This document shows, one piece after another, positions 1 to 6,641 of a DNA stretch of 17,796 bases. The first letter of the stretch is position 1, and each line of letters starts with the position of its first letter. The position numbers and the translations under genes were made by a program. The notes under the pieces are model-generated. The model did no database searches. It was given only the letters and a program-made list of their open reading frames with translations, and was not told the DNA's origin. This DNA is from an uncultured Bacillaceae bacterium. Its GTDB lineage: Bacteria > Bacillota > Bacilli > Bacillales > Pradoshiaceae. The DNA lies in contig CAJGCH010000028.1 in the NCBI GenBank assembly GCA_904501845.1, positions 1 through 17,796 of the forward strand, in the 5' to 3' direction.

Positions 1-286
1 CTTCACCATTGCCAATTTTTCTTAGATAAGCTTCCCATTTTGCAGTCATGGATGGACTGGAAAGCAATGTACCCTCAATAGAACGACAAAGTATTTTCCC
101 TTTTTCGGTTACGCTTACTATATTTTTATTGACTTCAATGTATTGATGCTTCTTAATCGTTTCAATGATTCCACTTCGGGTAGCTTCTGTTCCCAGACCC
201 TCTACATCCTTAAGAATCTCTATTTCATCTGCATCTTCGAGAGCTTTTCCGGCAGTTTTCATCATATTGATTAAAGCCCCTTGTGT
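1..286 (-). pseudogene. 5'-truncated DNA topoisomerase III fragment (topB-like), running off the left edge
   Basis: The minus strand encodes about 95 residues typical of the C-terminal half of type IA topoisomerase III, including the hallmark EGLGTEATRSGIIE, then a KG.ILC..IEG segment and SSPSMTAKWEAYL. In the family these lie well after the Toprim domain and the catalytic tyrosine. Upstream, the frame stays open but changes into unrelated hydrophobic residues (roughly FFWLPSYLLLLN), and no Toprim or YPRTD-like motif is seen. The family match therefore starts abruptly at about 286. The gene has lost its 5' part, including the active site, so it should be inactive. Its 3' end lies outside the window. 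Topoisomerase III copies are often carried by plasmids and integrative elements, so this may be a remnant of one. Only the identity and the missing 5' part are directly supported. Confidence 0.8.
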
Positions 287-460
287 ATTTAACAGAAGAA
301 GGTATGAAGGAAGCCAAAAAAATAATGCAGAAATACCATATAAAAGCTCATTGAAGAAGCTTTTCGAAATTAACTCAATTGTTATCCCCTTTATTCAGCC
401 AAGGAAAGAGTTATGCATGAAAGTTGTATTTAAATCATTGTTTGAGAGGGATTATTACTT

Positions 461-538
461 ATGGTATTATCTGCTGTCATATTAGGTTGGATTGGTATTT
501 TGATCTTTCTTATAATTGCTTTGACATTCAACAATTAA
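461..538 (+). CDS. 25-residue hydrophobic micro-ORF coupled to the next gene
   Basis: This short ORF reads MVLSAVILGWIGILIFLIIALTFNN and is essentially one transmembrane helix. A GAGAGGG ribosome binding site lies 10 bases before its ATG, a better initiation signal than anything in front of the next gene. Its stop overlaps the next start as TAATG, the usual layout for translational coupling. It could be a leader peptide or small membrane subunit. Alternatively it is the original N-terminal helix of the downstream membrane protein, split off by a one-base frameshift in the repetitive AATTAATGAATAATAATG stretch. The sequence alone does not decide between these. Confidence 0.5.
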   Translation: MVLSAVILGWIGILIFLIIALTFNN

Positions 539-1065
539 TGAATAATAATGAGTTCGGATTTTTACACATACTAATGGCTTTCATGTATGCCATGTGGTTA
601 CCTCTACCAATCGTTATGACTCATTTGTTGAAGAACGATGCGTTACAGATTGGAATGATTTTCGGGATTATTTATCTATGTATGATGGTCATTACAATGG
701 CTTTTCAAACAGGTCATATCGTCCACACAGAAAGGGAAGTAAAGAAAAGCACAGCTCAGGAAGAACGTAGTAACCATATGATGGCCACATTATCTGCTCC
801 CTTTGAACTCTTGGCAAACAACTTAAAATGCATATGGGCACTATTTTTAGCTATTGCATTTTGGGAGAATAACCACTTTATATTAACAGTCATCATGTCC
901 TTGTTTAGCTTACTAATTGTATATTTTCTGCCTATATTAATTGATATCAGCCTTCTGAAGCGAATTAAATTCTTCGGGAAATTTAAACCTAATCCATACT
1001 TATTTAATATGGAGACTCTTTGTTTTTTCCTGATTTTAACTTGGTTTATATCAACCCATTTATAA
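538..1065 (+). CDS. hypothetical four-helix membrane protein
   Basis: This 175-residue protein has about four transmembrane segments: near residues 8-27 (rich in Met and Leu), 38-58 (IGMIFGIIYLCMMVITMAF), two close together around 95-140, and a C-terminal one ending WFISTHL. A charged loop lies around 65-85 (TEREVKKSTAQEERSNH). I do not recognise the family. The ATG at 538 is chosen because it overlaps the stop of the preceding micro-ORF; the frame is open further upstream but no better start is visible. The surrounding DNA is more AT-rich than the rest of the window and lies next to a broken topB, so the gene may be foreign or decaying. If the coupling is really a frameshift, the intact protein would be about 200 residues. 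Confidence 0.6.
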   Translation: MNNNEFGFLHILMAFMYAMWLPLPIVMTHLLKNDALQIGMIFGIIYLCMMVITMAFQTGHIVHTEREVKKSTAQEERSNHMMATLSAPFELLANNLKCIWALFLAIAFWENNHFILTVIMSLFSLLIVYFLPILIDISLLKRIKFFGKFKPNPYLFNMETLCFFLILTWFISTHL

Positions 1066-1141
1066 TTCATTTTTATTAATGTCATTGGAATGATATCCGT
1101 ATAGAAAAACAGATTCAAAAATTCATATCCATACATACTTA

Positions 1142-1168
1142 AAGGGAACATCCATACATGTTCCCTCT
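1142..1168 (-). terminator. hairpin downstream of the YdcF-family gene
   Basis: GGGAACAT and ATGTTCCC (1144-1151 and 1158-1165) form a perfect 8-bp stem with a 6-base loop. On the minus strand it lies just after the YdcF-family stop codon and is followed by TTTAAG, a weak U tract. It could also stop plus-strand transcription from the membrane-protein gene, where the tail is TCTCC. A modest intrinsic terminator or a 3'-end-stabilising hairpin. Confidence 0.5.
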
Positions 1169-1175
1169 CCAAACT

Positions 1176-1781
1176 CTAGATGTCTATATACATATCCCGT
1201 AAAGCCCCAATCTTTACATATTTAATTAATTTCGAACATTCTGCTTGAACCCTCGCCTTTCCTATATCTGTCTTAAACCAGTTGTCTTTAGCGGTGTGAA
1301 TATCCTCTGCTGGGCATAGTGAATAATCAATCCAATCTGGCATATAGGTTTGCATGGACAGATGCAGTCGCCGCATATGATAGGAGGTCGTTACGACTAT
1401 GATCCTTCGCATTTTATATAACGGGATCTCCCGATTCATGATGAGCATGGAGGCAATTACATTCTCAACGGTATGCAGGGACTTGTCCTCCACTAGAATA
1501 TCATCCTCTGGAACATTTAAGGCAATGGCTTCCCTCTTTAAGAGCTCTGCCTCTGTCCATACACTGCCGTTCCATTTTACGCCTCCTGAAAACACAATCT
1601 TGCCAGCTCTTCCTTGCTTGTATAATTCAACGGCCTTTGGCAGCCGGTATAGAACTGCCTTGCTGCTGCCAGCCACGAATATGCAATCACCCTTTTGCCC
1701 ATCATCCTCGATACCCGAAAATAACAGCTTGGACATTTGCTCATCCGAAAGCTTATCAGCATCAAGTTCGGATATATACAT
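1176..1781 (-). CDS. YdcF family protein (DUF218/ElyC-SanA-YdcF)
   Basis: This 201-residue protein carries the hallmarks of the YdcF/SanA/ElyC family: FVAGSSKAVLYRLPKA near the start, a KIVFSGG strand-turn, a TEAELLKREAIALNVPEDDI segment, the HTVENV motif and VVTTSYHMRRL. The family has a Rossmann-like fold; some members act in envelope metabolism, but no reaction is established for most. There is no signal peptide or membrane helix, so it is probably cytoplasmic, unlike SanA and ElyC. The start is the ATG at 1781, because the ribosome binding site AAAGGGGGTG overlaps the codons after the upstream ATG at 1799 and sits at proper distance from 1781. It appears to be a single-gene unit. Confidence 0.85.
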   Translation of the reverse strand: MYISELDADKLSDEQMSKLLFSGIEDDGQKGDCIFVAGSSKAVLYRLPKAVELYKQGRAGKIVFSGGVKWNGSVWTEAELLKREAIALNVPEDDILVEDKSLHTVENVIASMLIMNREIPLYKMRRIIVVTTSYHMRRLHLSMQTYMPDWIDYSLCPAEDIHTAKDNWFKTDIGKARVQAECSKLIKYVKIGALRDMYIDI

Positions 1782-1914
1782 ATGGCACCCCCTTTTCATT
1801 AAAGAAAAACTCCCCTCATATAATATACGAGTCTCCGTCCTAAATGTTTACGCCAAACTTGATTCATTTTTTCGGATTCTCACGTCAAGGGAGATTTCAG
1901 GCATTTTTTACCCT

Positions 1915-1949
1915 GTAAAAAAGAAGTCAGCCTTCCCTGGCCGACTTCC
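1915..1949 (-). terminator. intrinsic terminator of the doxX-like gene
   Basis: On the minus strand GAAGTCGGCC, a short AGGGAA loop, and GGCTGACTTC form a 10-bp stem with one G-T pair, followed by TTTTTTAC. It lies about 50 bp after the stop of the DoxX-family gene. Stem plus six-base U tract is a standard rho-independent terminator. Confidence 0.85.
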
Positions 1950-1998
1950 TTGCGATGACTTCATTACAATATTACGAATGATTTGGCTGATTCCTTCT

Positions 1999-2394
1999 TT
2001 AAATAAGTGAGTCAACCGCATATTTCCCTGCACCTGTGAGAAAAACAGCTGCCAGGATGGCAAACAGGACAAGATTGTATTCATACCCATTATCCGTGTT
2101 CCAAAGACCGTTTTGCCAATGAACCTTTACAATCGCGCATATCATGGTGACAGCTAATAGGGCCGCGGCAAACGGAGCGAATAGACCAATCGCTAGTAAG
2201 AGCCCGCCAACGAATTCAATGATGCCAACCATGAGTGCCATAAAAAAACCCGGCTTAATGTCAATCGCCTCGAACCAGCCTGCCGTTCCGCTTAGTCCCG
2301 CTCCGCCAAACCAGCCAAACAGCTTTTGCGCTCCATGCGCGAGGAACAATCCGCCGACAATCAGCCTCACAATGAGGAGCCCTGCGTCTTCCAT
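1999..2394 (-). CDS. DoxX family membrane protein
   Basis: This 131-residue integral membrane protein has the DoxX pattern: an N-terminal LLIVRLIVGGLFLAHGAQKL helix, a GxGL...GTAGWFE loop, then helices around 50-70 (FFMALMVGIIEFVGGLLLAIG), 72-92 and 103-123. Length and the HGAQKLFG motif fit the short DoxX proteins common in Bacillus. Some DoxX proteins take part in quinone- or thiol-linked oxidative stress responses; which applies here cannot be told. A GGGGAGG ribosome binding site lies about 9 bases before the ATG at 2394. A terminator follows directly, so it is probably transcribed alone. Confidence 0.88.
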   Translation of the reverse strand: MEDAGLLIVRLIVGGLFLAHGAQKLFGWFGGAGLSGTAGWFEAIDIKPGFFMALMVGIIEFVGGLLLAIGLFAPFAAALLAVTMICAIVKVHWQNGLWNTDNGYEYNLVLFAILAAVFLTGAGKYAVDSLI

Positions 2395-2530
2395 CCATCT
2401 TTTCCTCCCCTGCTTTTAGCAGATAGGAGCCGTGCCGCAATGTAATCAGAGATAGCCCTATCGGTTATCCTTATCCTAATTGTCCAAATGAATGGATGTC
2501 AACAGATGCCTGTCCCAATAAATTGCCTGA

Positions 2531-2908
2531 TCAGCGGCAAACATAATACGCCAGCAATTGCTGAACCTCGGAAATGCTTGTTCCTTTTTTAAATGTCTTT
2601 TCAATCGGGAGATCAGCCCCTGATAGCCAGATTTTTAATTCAGCGTCGAGATCAAATGTTCCCGCTGTCTCTGTGCTGAAATGAGTAATGCTTTTATACG
2701 GGATGGAATGATACTCAATTTTTTTGCCTGTCATGCCTTGTACATCGACAAGAATTAAGCGATGTTCCGTGAAGACCATCATATCCCTGATTAATTTATA
2801 GGCTTGATTGACTTTCTCATCCGGAAACAGGACATCCTTTAACTTCTCTTCCGCCTCTTCTGTCTTCATATTGGAGGAATTGCCTAAAAAAGCATCTAAA
2901 TAACCCAT
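2531..2908 (-). CDS. bacterial PH-domain protein (bPH_1-like)
   Basis: This 125-residue soluble protein looks like a single bacterial pleckstrin-homology domain of the YvbH/DUF1696 type: a helical N-terminus (MGYLDAFLGNSS), then LFPDEKVNQAYKLIRDMMVFTEHRLILVD, a basic GMTGKKIEYHSIPYKSITHFS strand region and a FDLDAELKIWLSG segment. The HRLILVD...KK..Y.SIPYKSI pattern is the most diagnostic part. The molecular function of this family is not established. The ATG at 2908 is preferred over the GTG at 2917, which touches the AAGGAG ribosome binding site; from 2908 the spacing is about 8 bases. No clear terminator was seen after it. Confidence 0.82.
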   Translation of the reverse strand: MGYLDAFLGNSSNMKTEEAEEKLKDVLFPDEKVNQAYKLIRDMMVFTEHRLILVDVQGMTGKKIEYHSIPYKSITHFSTETAGTFDLDAELKIWLSGADLPIEKTFKKGTSISEVQQLLAYYVCR

Positions 2909-3033
2909 ATCTCTCACTCCTTTTTCTTTTATTTTACCTCAATGCATATAAAACTTATACTGAATCCACGTTCTACTTTATCCCCTTCTCTTCTATAACC
3001 TAAAAGCATGATAGTTGTATCCAGATGTATGGA

Positions 3034-3045
3034 TAGATTAATCTA
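3034..3045. repeat. 12-bp perfect palindrome upstream of a small gene
   Basis: TAGATTAATCTA is a perfect palindrome ending 28 bases before the start of the 80-residue gene at 3074. It sits where an operator or promoter-overlapping site could lie, but AT-rich palindromes of this size also occur by chance. Confidence 0.25.
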
Positions 3046-3073
3046 AGTGTACTAGATCATCGGAGGCGTAAAT

Positions 3074-3316
3074 ATGAAAAAATATTATTTAGCAGTGACA
3101 TATGATGTTTGTGAACATGAAGATTTCTGTATTGATATGAACCAATATAGAATGGATGATTCCAAGGATCATGATGAACAAATAAGACAATGGGCAAAGA
3201 CTGATGTAGCCCCTTTGGTGAAAGTTTATGAGTCTTATACATCTGATTTTAAGGATTTAATCCTGCACAAGGAATATACCTTCAGTGAATATGAGTGCAG
3301 CTGTAATGAAAGTTAA
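3074..3316 (+). CDS. small acidic hypothetical protein, 80 residues
   Basis: This protein starts MKKYYLAVTYDVCEHEDFC and ends YTFSEYECSCNES. It is rich in Asp, Glu and Tyr, has four cysteines (two near the N-terminus and a CSC pair near the end) and no membrane segment or signal peptide. I do not recognise the family. A clear GGAGG ribosome binding site lies 8 bases before the ATG, which supports a real gene. It is convergent with htpG, separated only by the htpG terminator. The paired cysteines at both ends could bind metal or form a disulfide, but that is a guess. Confidence 0.7.
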   Translation: MKKYYLAVTYDVCEHEDFCIDMNQYRMDDSKDHDEQIRQWAKTDVAPLVKVYESYTSDFKDLILHKEYTFSEYECSCNES

Positions 3317-3342
3317 TTTATCGATGCGCTAATGAAAGCAAA

Positions 3343-3370
3343 GAAAAAAGACAGGATAAATGATCCTGCC
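3343..3370 (-). terminator. intrinsic terminator of htpG
   Basis: On the minus strand CAGGAT, loop CATTT, ATCCTG form a stem followed by TCTTTTTTC, starting about 15 bases after the htpG stop codon. This is a typical rho-independent terminator. Confidence 0.88.
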
Positions 3371-3385
3371 TTCCTCTTGTATTCA

Positions 3386-5266
3386 TCAAACCATAACCTT
3401 GCAAATATCGTTTGTAAATTCAACCGGGTCTTCGATGCTCAAACCTTCGATAAGCAATGCTTGATTGTAGAGCAGCTTCGTGTATAAATCGAGTTTTTCC
3501 TTGTCATGTTCGTACGCATTCACAAGGGATGCAAATACCTCATGGCTCGGGTTGATCTCAAGGATTTTCTCCGCCTTGACCCCTGGATTATCTGGCATCG
3601 CATTCAGCACCTTCTCCATCTCAATCGTAATTTCCCCTTCAGTTGAAAGGCAAACCGGGTGAGATTTCAGGCGCTTAGATGCGCGTACATCCTTCACGCT
3701 TCCGGAAAGAGTTTTGGCCATATGGGCGAATAAGTCTTTATGCTCCGCCAATTCTGAATCTGAAGCATCTTCCTTATTCTCTTCCTCAAAGCCTAAGTCT
3801 CCGCTTGAGACGGATTTGAATTCCTTCTCTTTATATGTCATGAGCATCTTAATGGCAAATTCATCGATATCTTCCGTCAGATAGAGAATTTCATAGCCTT
3901 TGTCTGCCACCATTTCCGTCTGCGGCAGCTTGTCAATGCGATCAATGGAATCACCGGTCGCATAGTAAATGTACTTTTGGTCCTCGCTCATTCTGTCGAT
4001 GTACTCATCAATCGTAACGAGTTTTTTCTCCTTTGATGAGTGGAACATCAGCAGGTCTTGAAGCATGTCCTTATTGGCGCCGAAATCGCTGTATACGCCA
4101 AACTTGATTTGCCTTCCGAATGATTTGTAGAAGGATTCGTATTTCTCACGATCATTTTTCAACAAGGATACTAATTCATTCTTGATTTTTTTGCTGATAT
4201 TCTTCGCAATCAGCTTCAATTGGCGGTCATGCTGCAGCATCTCCCGTGAGATATTGAGGGAAAGGTCCTCTGAGTCCACCATCCCTTTCACGAAGCTGAA
4301 ATAATCAGGGAGAAGGTCCGCACATTTTTCCATAATGAGAACGCCATTTGAATATAGCTCGAGCCCTTTCTCAAATTCCTTTGAATAATAGTCAAATGGA
4401 ATGTTTTCTGGAATGTAGAGAATCGCATTGTAGCGGATTGTCCCATCGACATTGATGTGAATATGCTTTAATGGCTGGTCGAACCCGTAATGCTTTTCAT
4501 GATAGAAGTTTTGATAATCCTCATCAGTAAGCTCGCTTTTATTCTTCTTCCAAATCGGCACCATGCTGTTGATGACTTTTTCCTCGATGATTTGCTCGTA
4601 TTCATCAGTCGAGCCCTCTTTCAGCTTGCTTTCAGTCACATCCATCTTGATTGGATAGCGGATAAAGTCAGAGTATTTCTTAATGATTTCTTTGAGACGG
4701 TATTCCTCTAGGAATTGGCCGTAATCTTCCTCTTCGGTGTTCTCCTTGATCGTTAAGATAATCTCCGTGCCGATCTTTTCCTTCTCGCAAGGAGTGATGG
4801 TATAGCCATCAGCTCCCTTGGATTCCCAGCGATAAGCCTCATTGGAGCCGATTGCCTTACTAGTAACGGTGACAACATCAGCAACCATGAAGGCGGCATA
4901 GAAGCCAACGCCAAATTGGCCGATGATATCATGGCCGTCTTTGCTTTCGTTTTCCTTCTTGAAGGCTAATGAGCCGCTTTTGGCGATAACCCCAAGATTG
5001 GTTTCAAGCTCTTCTTTCGTCATGCCGATACCGGTGTCCGTGATGATTAACTGACGTTTTTCCTTGTCGGCACTCACTTTTATGTAGTAGTCATCCTTGT
5101 TAAAGGTTAAATTCTCATCCGTTAACGCCTTGTAATACAGTTTATCAATGGCATCGCTCGCATTCGAGAGCAGCTCTCGCAAAAACACTTCACGCTGTGA
5201 ATAGATGGAGTTGATCATCATTTCGAGCAATCGCTTTGATTCAGCCTTAAATTGCTTCTTCGCCAT
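3386..5266 (-). CDS. htpG: molecular chaperone HtpG (Hsp90)
   Basis: HtpG is the bacterial Hsp90, a cytosolic ATP-dependent chaperone dimer. The 626-residue product matches the usual Bacillus length. The GHKL ATPase domain is intact: FLRELLSNASDAIDK (Glu31, Asn35), DTGIGM at 77-82 and GQFGVGFYAAF at about 116-126. The middle domain includes the SLNISREMLQ segment with the conserved arginine that contacts ATP in the family, and the C-terminal dimerisation region follows. The start is the ATG at 5266 (MAKKQFKAES), which agrees with known HtpG N-termini and has GGAAAGGGTG upstream; the upstream in-frame start at 5299 falls inside the CIRCE operator. It is a single-gene unit with its own promoter, operator and terminator. 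Confidence 0.98.
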   Translation of the reverse strand: MAKKQFKAESKRLLEMMINSIYSQREVFLRELLSNASDAIDKLYYKALTDENLTFNKDDYYIKVSADKEKRQLIITDTGIGMTKEELETNLGVIAKSGSLAFKKENESKDGHDIIGQFGVGFYAAFMVADVVTVTSKAIGSNEAYRWESKGADGYTITPCEKEKIGTEIILTIKENTEEEDYGQFLEEYRLKEIIKKYSDFIRYPIKMDVTESKLKEGSTDEYEQIIEEKVINSMVPIWKKNKSELTDEDYQNFYHEKHYGFDQPLKHIHINVDGTIRYNAILYIPENIPFDYYSKEFEKGLELYSNGVLIMEKCADLLPDYFSFVKGMVDSEDLSLNISREMLQHDRQLKLIAKNISKKIKNELVSLLKNDREKYESFYKSFGRQIKFGVYSDFGANKDMLQDLLMFHSSKEKKLVTIDEYIDRMSEDQKYIYYATGDSIDRIDKLPQTEMVADKGYEILYLTEDIDEFAIKMLMTYKEKEFKSVSSGDLGFEEENKEDASDSELAEHKDLFAHMAKTLSGSVKDVRASKRLKSHPVCLSTEGEITIEMEKVLNAMPDNPGVKAEKILEINPSHEVFASLVNAYEHDKEKLDLYTKLLYNQALLIEGLSIEDPVEFTNDICKVMV

Positions 5267-5292
5267 ATTTTTATGCACCCTTTCCGCATTTT

Positions 5293-5319
5293 TTAGCACT
5301 CAATTTATTCAAGTGCTAA
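5293..5319 (-). promoter_or_regulatory. CIRCE operator (HrcA binding site) of htpG
   Basis: TTAGCACTC (5293-5301), a 9-base spacer and AAGTGCTAA (5311-5319) match the CIRCE consensus TTAGCACTC-N9-GAGTGCTAA at 17 of 18 positions, with exactly the right spacer. It lies in the htpG 5' untranslated region directly after the expected transcription start, the usual CIRCE position in groE and dnaK operons. HrcA is the expected repressor, so htpG here should be induced by heat or misfolded protein together with groE and dnaK. Confidence 0.92.
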
Positions 5320-5328
5320 CATTTTTTA

Positions 5329-5356
5329 ATTATCACAAATTTTCCTTGTTTGTCAA
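5329..5356 (-). promoter_or_regulatory. sigma-A promoter of htpG
   Basis: On the minus strand a perfect -35 TTGACA (5351-5356), a 16-base spacer and GATAAT (5329-5334), preceded by TG in the extended -10 position. Transcription should start near 5322, just before the CIRCE operator. Confidence 0.85.
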
Positions 5357-5430
5357 TATCATAACACTCGAATAATGACTGGCAGGATACAAATACTATC
5401 CATGAATCCATAATAGGGGGTGCTCCATAC

Positions 5431-5613
5431 ATGCCAAATCTCAATGAACTTGAGCTTCAGAATCTCCGGCATCTCATTGGCGGACATGGAACAATCGCCA
5501 ATAAACTCGATTATTACGCACAGCAGGTAACCGACCCGGCGATTGCCGACCAGCTTCGCAAAGATGCCCAGGATGCACGTAAAAACAAAGAAAATCTTAT
5601 GACATTTTTATAA
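5431..5613 (+). CDS. small spore coat-like protein (YraE/YraG type)
   Basis: This 60-residue protein contains LNELELQNLRHLIGGHGTIANKLDYY...D..IADQLRKDAQDARKNK, the helical pattern of the short CotF-related proteins (YraE and YraG in Bacillus subtilis). These are expressed late in the mother cell and associate with the spore coat. It is predicted soluble and helical. An AGGGGGTG ribosome binding site precedes the ATG at 5431. The CotF-domain gene follows 15 bp downstream, so the two form an operon. Its promoter was not identified with confidence; a sigma-E or sigma-K promoter would be expected. Family assignment is from motif memory. Confidence 0.8.
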   Translation: MPNLNELELQNLRHLIGGHGTIANKLDYYAQQVTDPAIADQLRKDAQDARKNKENLMTFL

Positions 5614-5628
5614 TGGAGGATGATACGG

Positions 5629-5877
5629 ATGCAGGAGAAAGATATCGTCAGTGACTACTTATCTTGCTTGAACGCTTCCTTGGCTGGCTATGCAGGAATC
5701 ATTGCCCAGACCGAAAATGAGGAATTGCGCAGAACAATCCAGCAAATGCGCGACCAGGATGAAGCCCGTCAGTATGCGGTCTTTTCCATCGCCAAACAAA
5801 AGGGCTATTATATCCCGGCCGAACAAGCTACACAGGATGAAATCAACACAGTGAAAAATCAATTCGCACAAGGTTAA
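5629..5877 (+). CDS. CotF-family spore coat protein (YraD/YraF-like)
   Basis: This 82-residue protein matches the CotF domain: SDYLSCLNASLAGYAGIIAQTENEELR followed by RQYAVFSIAKQKGYYIPAEQAT. The TENxxLRxTxQQxRD and KGYYxPA motifs are characteristic. Family members form a helical bundle found in the spore coat. The ATG at 5629 (MQEKD) is chosen because GGAGG lies 9 bases upstream; the ATG at 5620 directly abuts that GGAGG and would be badly spaced. It is the second gene of the coat pair and is followed at once by a strong terminator. Confidence 0.85.
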   Translation: MQEKDIVSDYLSCLNASLAGYAGIIAQTENEELRRTIQQMRDQDEARQYAVFSIAKQKGYYIPAEQATQDEINTVKNQFAQG

Positions 5878-5883
5878 ATTGCT

Positions 5884-5910
5884 AAGGACAGCTCCGCGCT
5901 GTCCTTTTTT
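5884..5910 (+). terminator. intrinsic terminator of the coat gene pair
   Basis: AGGACAGC, loop TCCGC, GCTGTCCT form a perfect 8-bp GC-rich stem followed by a T tract, starting 7 bases after the CotF-like stop codon. Confidence 0.93.
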
Positions 5911-5917
5911 GCGCTTA

Positions 5918-5952
5918 TAAAAAAAGAGAGGCAAAATCTCGCTTTGCCTCTC
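5918..5952 (-). terminator. intrinsic terminator of the DUF386 gene
   Basis: On the minus strand GAGAGGCAAA and TTTGCCTCTC form a perfect 10-bp stem followed by TTTTTTTATAAG, just after the stop codon of the YhcH/YjgK/YiaL gene. Confidence 0.93.
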
Positions 5953-5958
5953 CTTCCT

Positions 5959-6408
5959 TTAATCACATAATACTTTTACGACTGCTTTTCTTACAGCTTG
6001 AGGTTCTTTCACACATACACCTGGCATGTGAGCATCCTGTGGCATAAATACGGCAAAGCATCCTTCTTTTACAATAAGATGATCACCTTCGCCTTTTAAG
6101 AACATTACATCATTCTCTTTTTGTTCCTCGACTACCTCTGTATATTCCTTATTCGTATAAACCATTCTTTCTGCGCCTTTAATGACGTATTGGATATCCG
6201 TATATTGATAATGCGCTTCTAAACGGCAGTCTTCAATTAGCTTTGTATCATATTCCTGAATCATCACGAAGACCTTATCATTTTCAATTTCATACTTTCC
6301 TACCGGCAAAGCCTGCAAATCATTTTCCAATAGGAAAGCGAAACCTTTCTTTAATCTTGGATGCACTCCATCATATAAAGAAGCATTTGATAATTGATCA
6401 ATAATCAT
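5959..6408 (-). CDS. YhcH/YjgK/YiaL (DUF386) family protein
   Basis: This 149-residue protein has the family's double-stranded beta-helix (cupin-like) pattern: an N-terminal MIIDQLSNASLY, the central LEAHYQYTDIQYVIKGAERM, and the late FAVFMPQDAHMPGV with its metal-type histidines. Related proteins include YiaL, YhcH and the EbgC subunit; they occur in sugar and sialic-acid catabolism and are thought to act on sugar anomers or derivatives. The ATG at 6408 is used because GGAGGATAC lies just upstream; the longer reading from the TTG at 6423 overlaps that ribosome binding site. It stands alone, with its own terminator and a palindrome over its promoter. The substrate cannot be inferred, as no sugar genes are nearby. 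Confidence 0.88.
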   Translation of the reverse strand: MIIDQLSNASLYDGVHPRLKKGFAFLLENDLQALPVGKYEIENDKVFVMIQEYDTKLIEDCRLEAHYQYTDIQYVIKGAERMVYTNKEYTEVVEEQKENDVMFLKGEGDHLIVKEGCFAVFMPQDAHMPGVCVKEPQAVRKAVVKVLCD

Positions 6409-6462
6409 ATATGTATCCTCCAAGTTGTCTTTTTACAATTGCTTTACATAGTAACATAATCA

Positions 6463-6491
6463 ATCATAGGGTTTCAACCACTTGTATACAA
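6463..6491 (-). promoter_or_regulatory. candidate sigma-A promoter of the DUF386 gene
   Basis: On the minus strand TTGTAT (6486-6491), a 17-base spacer and TATGAT (6463-6468) form a plausible promoter with a leader of about 48 bases. The -35 box lies inside the palindrome CTTGTATACAAG, so repressor binding there would block it. Confidence 0.5.
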
Positions 6492-6492
6492 G
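6481..6492. promoter_or_regulatory. GntR-like palindromic operator
   Basis: CTTGTATACAAG is a perfect 12-bp palindrome matching the core of the Bacillus subtilis gluconate operator (ACTTGTATACAAGT) and the general GntR-family GTATAC type. It overlaps the -35 box of the DUF386 gene, so a GntR-family repressor responding to a sugar acid or related ligand is a reasonable inference. No GntR regulator is encoded in the window. Confidence 0.5.
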
Positions 6493-6641
6493 CTTTCATT
6501 TATAATCATTCATCCATGAGGTATTTGAGCTATCTGAAGCTGGATTGCCAGCCATTTCTTGTTTTCGAGTCTAATCCTTAGTAATTTTATAAGTTTTATA
6601 TTATATTCACCTTATAATGACATTAATGGAGTGAATGAACA

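Noticed and set aside
289..354. Short plus-strand reading ending EEGMKEAKKIMQKYHIKAH, resembling the C-terminal tail of a real protein
   Set aside because: Only about 20 residues look protein-like, no start signal is visible and no family can be named; it may be a gene remnant at the junction but cannot be supported.
165..485. Open frame of 106 codons on the plus strand
   Set aside because: It is antisense to the topB fragment and continues into AT-rich noncoding sequence; no ribosome binding site and implausible composition.
756..1172. Minus-strand open frame of 138 codons
   Set aside because: It is antisense to the membrane-protein gene, and the plus-strand frame has the better hydrophobic pattern and upstream coupling.
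5357..5430. Sigma-E or sigma-K promoter before the coat gene pair
   Set aside because: GATACAAA resembles a sigma-E -10, but no -35 element lies at the required distance, so no call is made.
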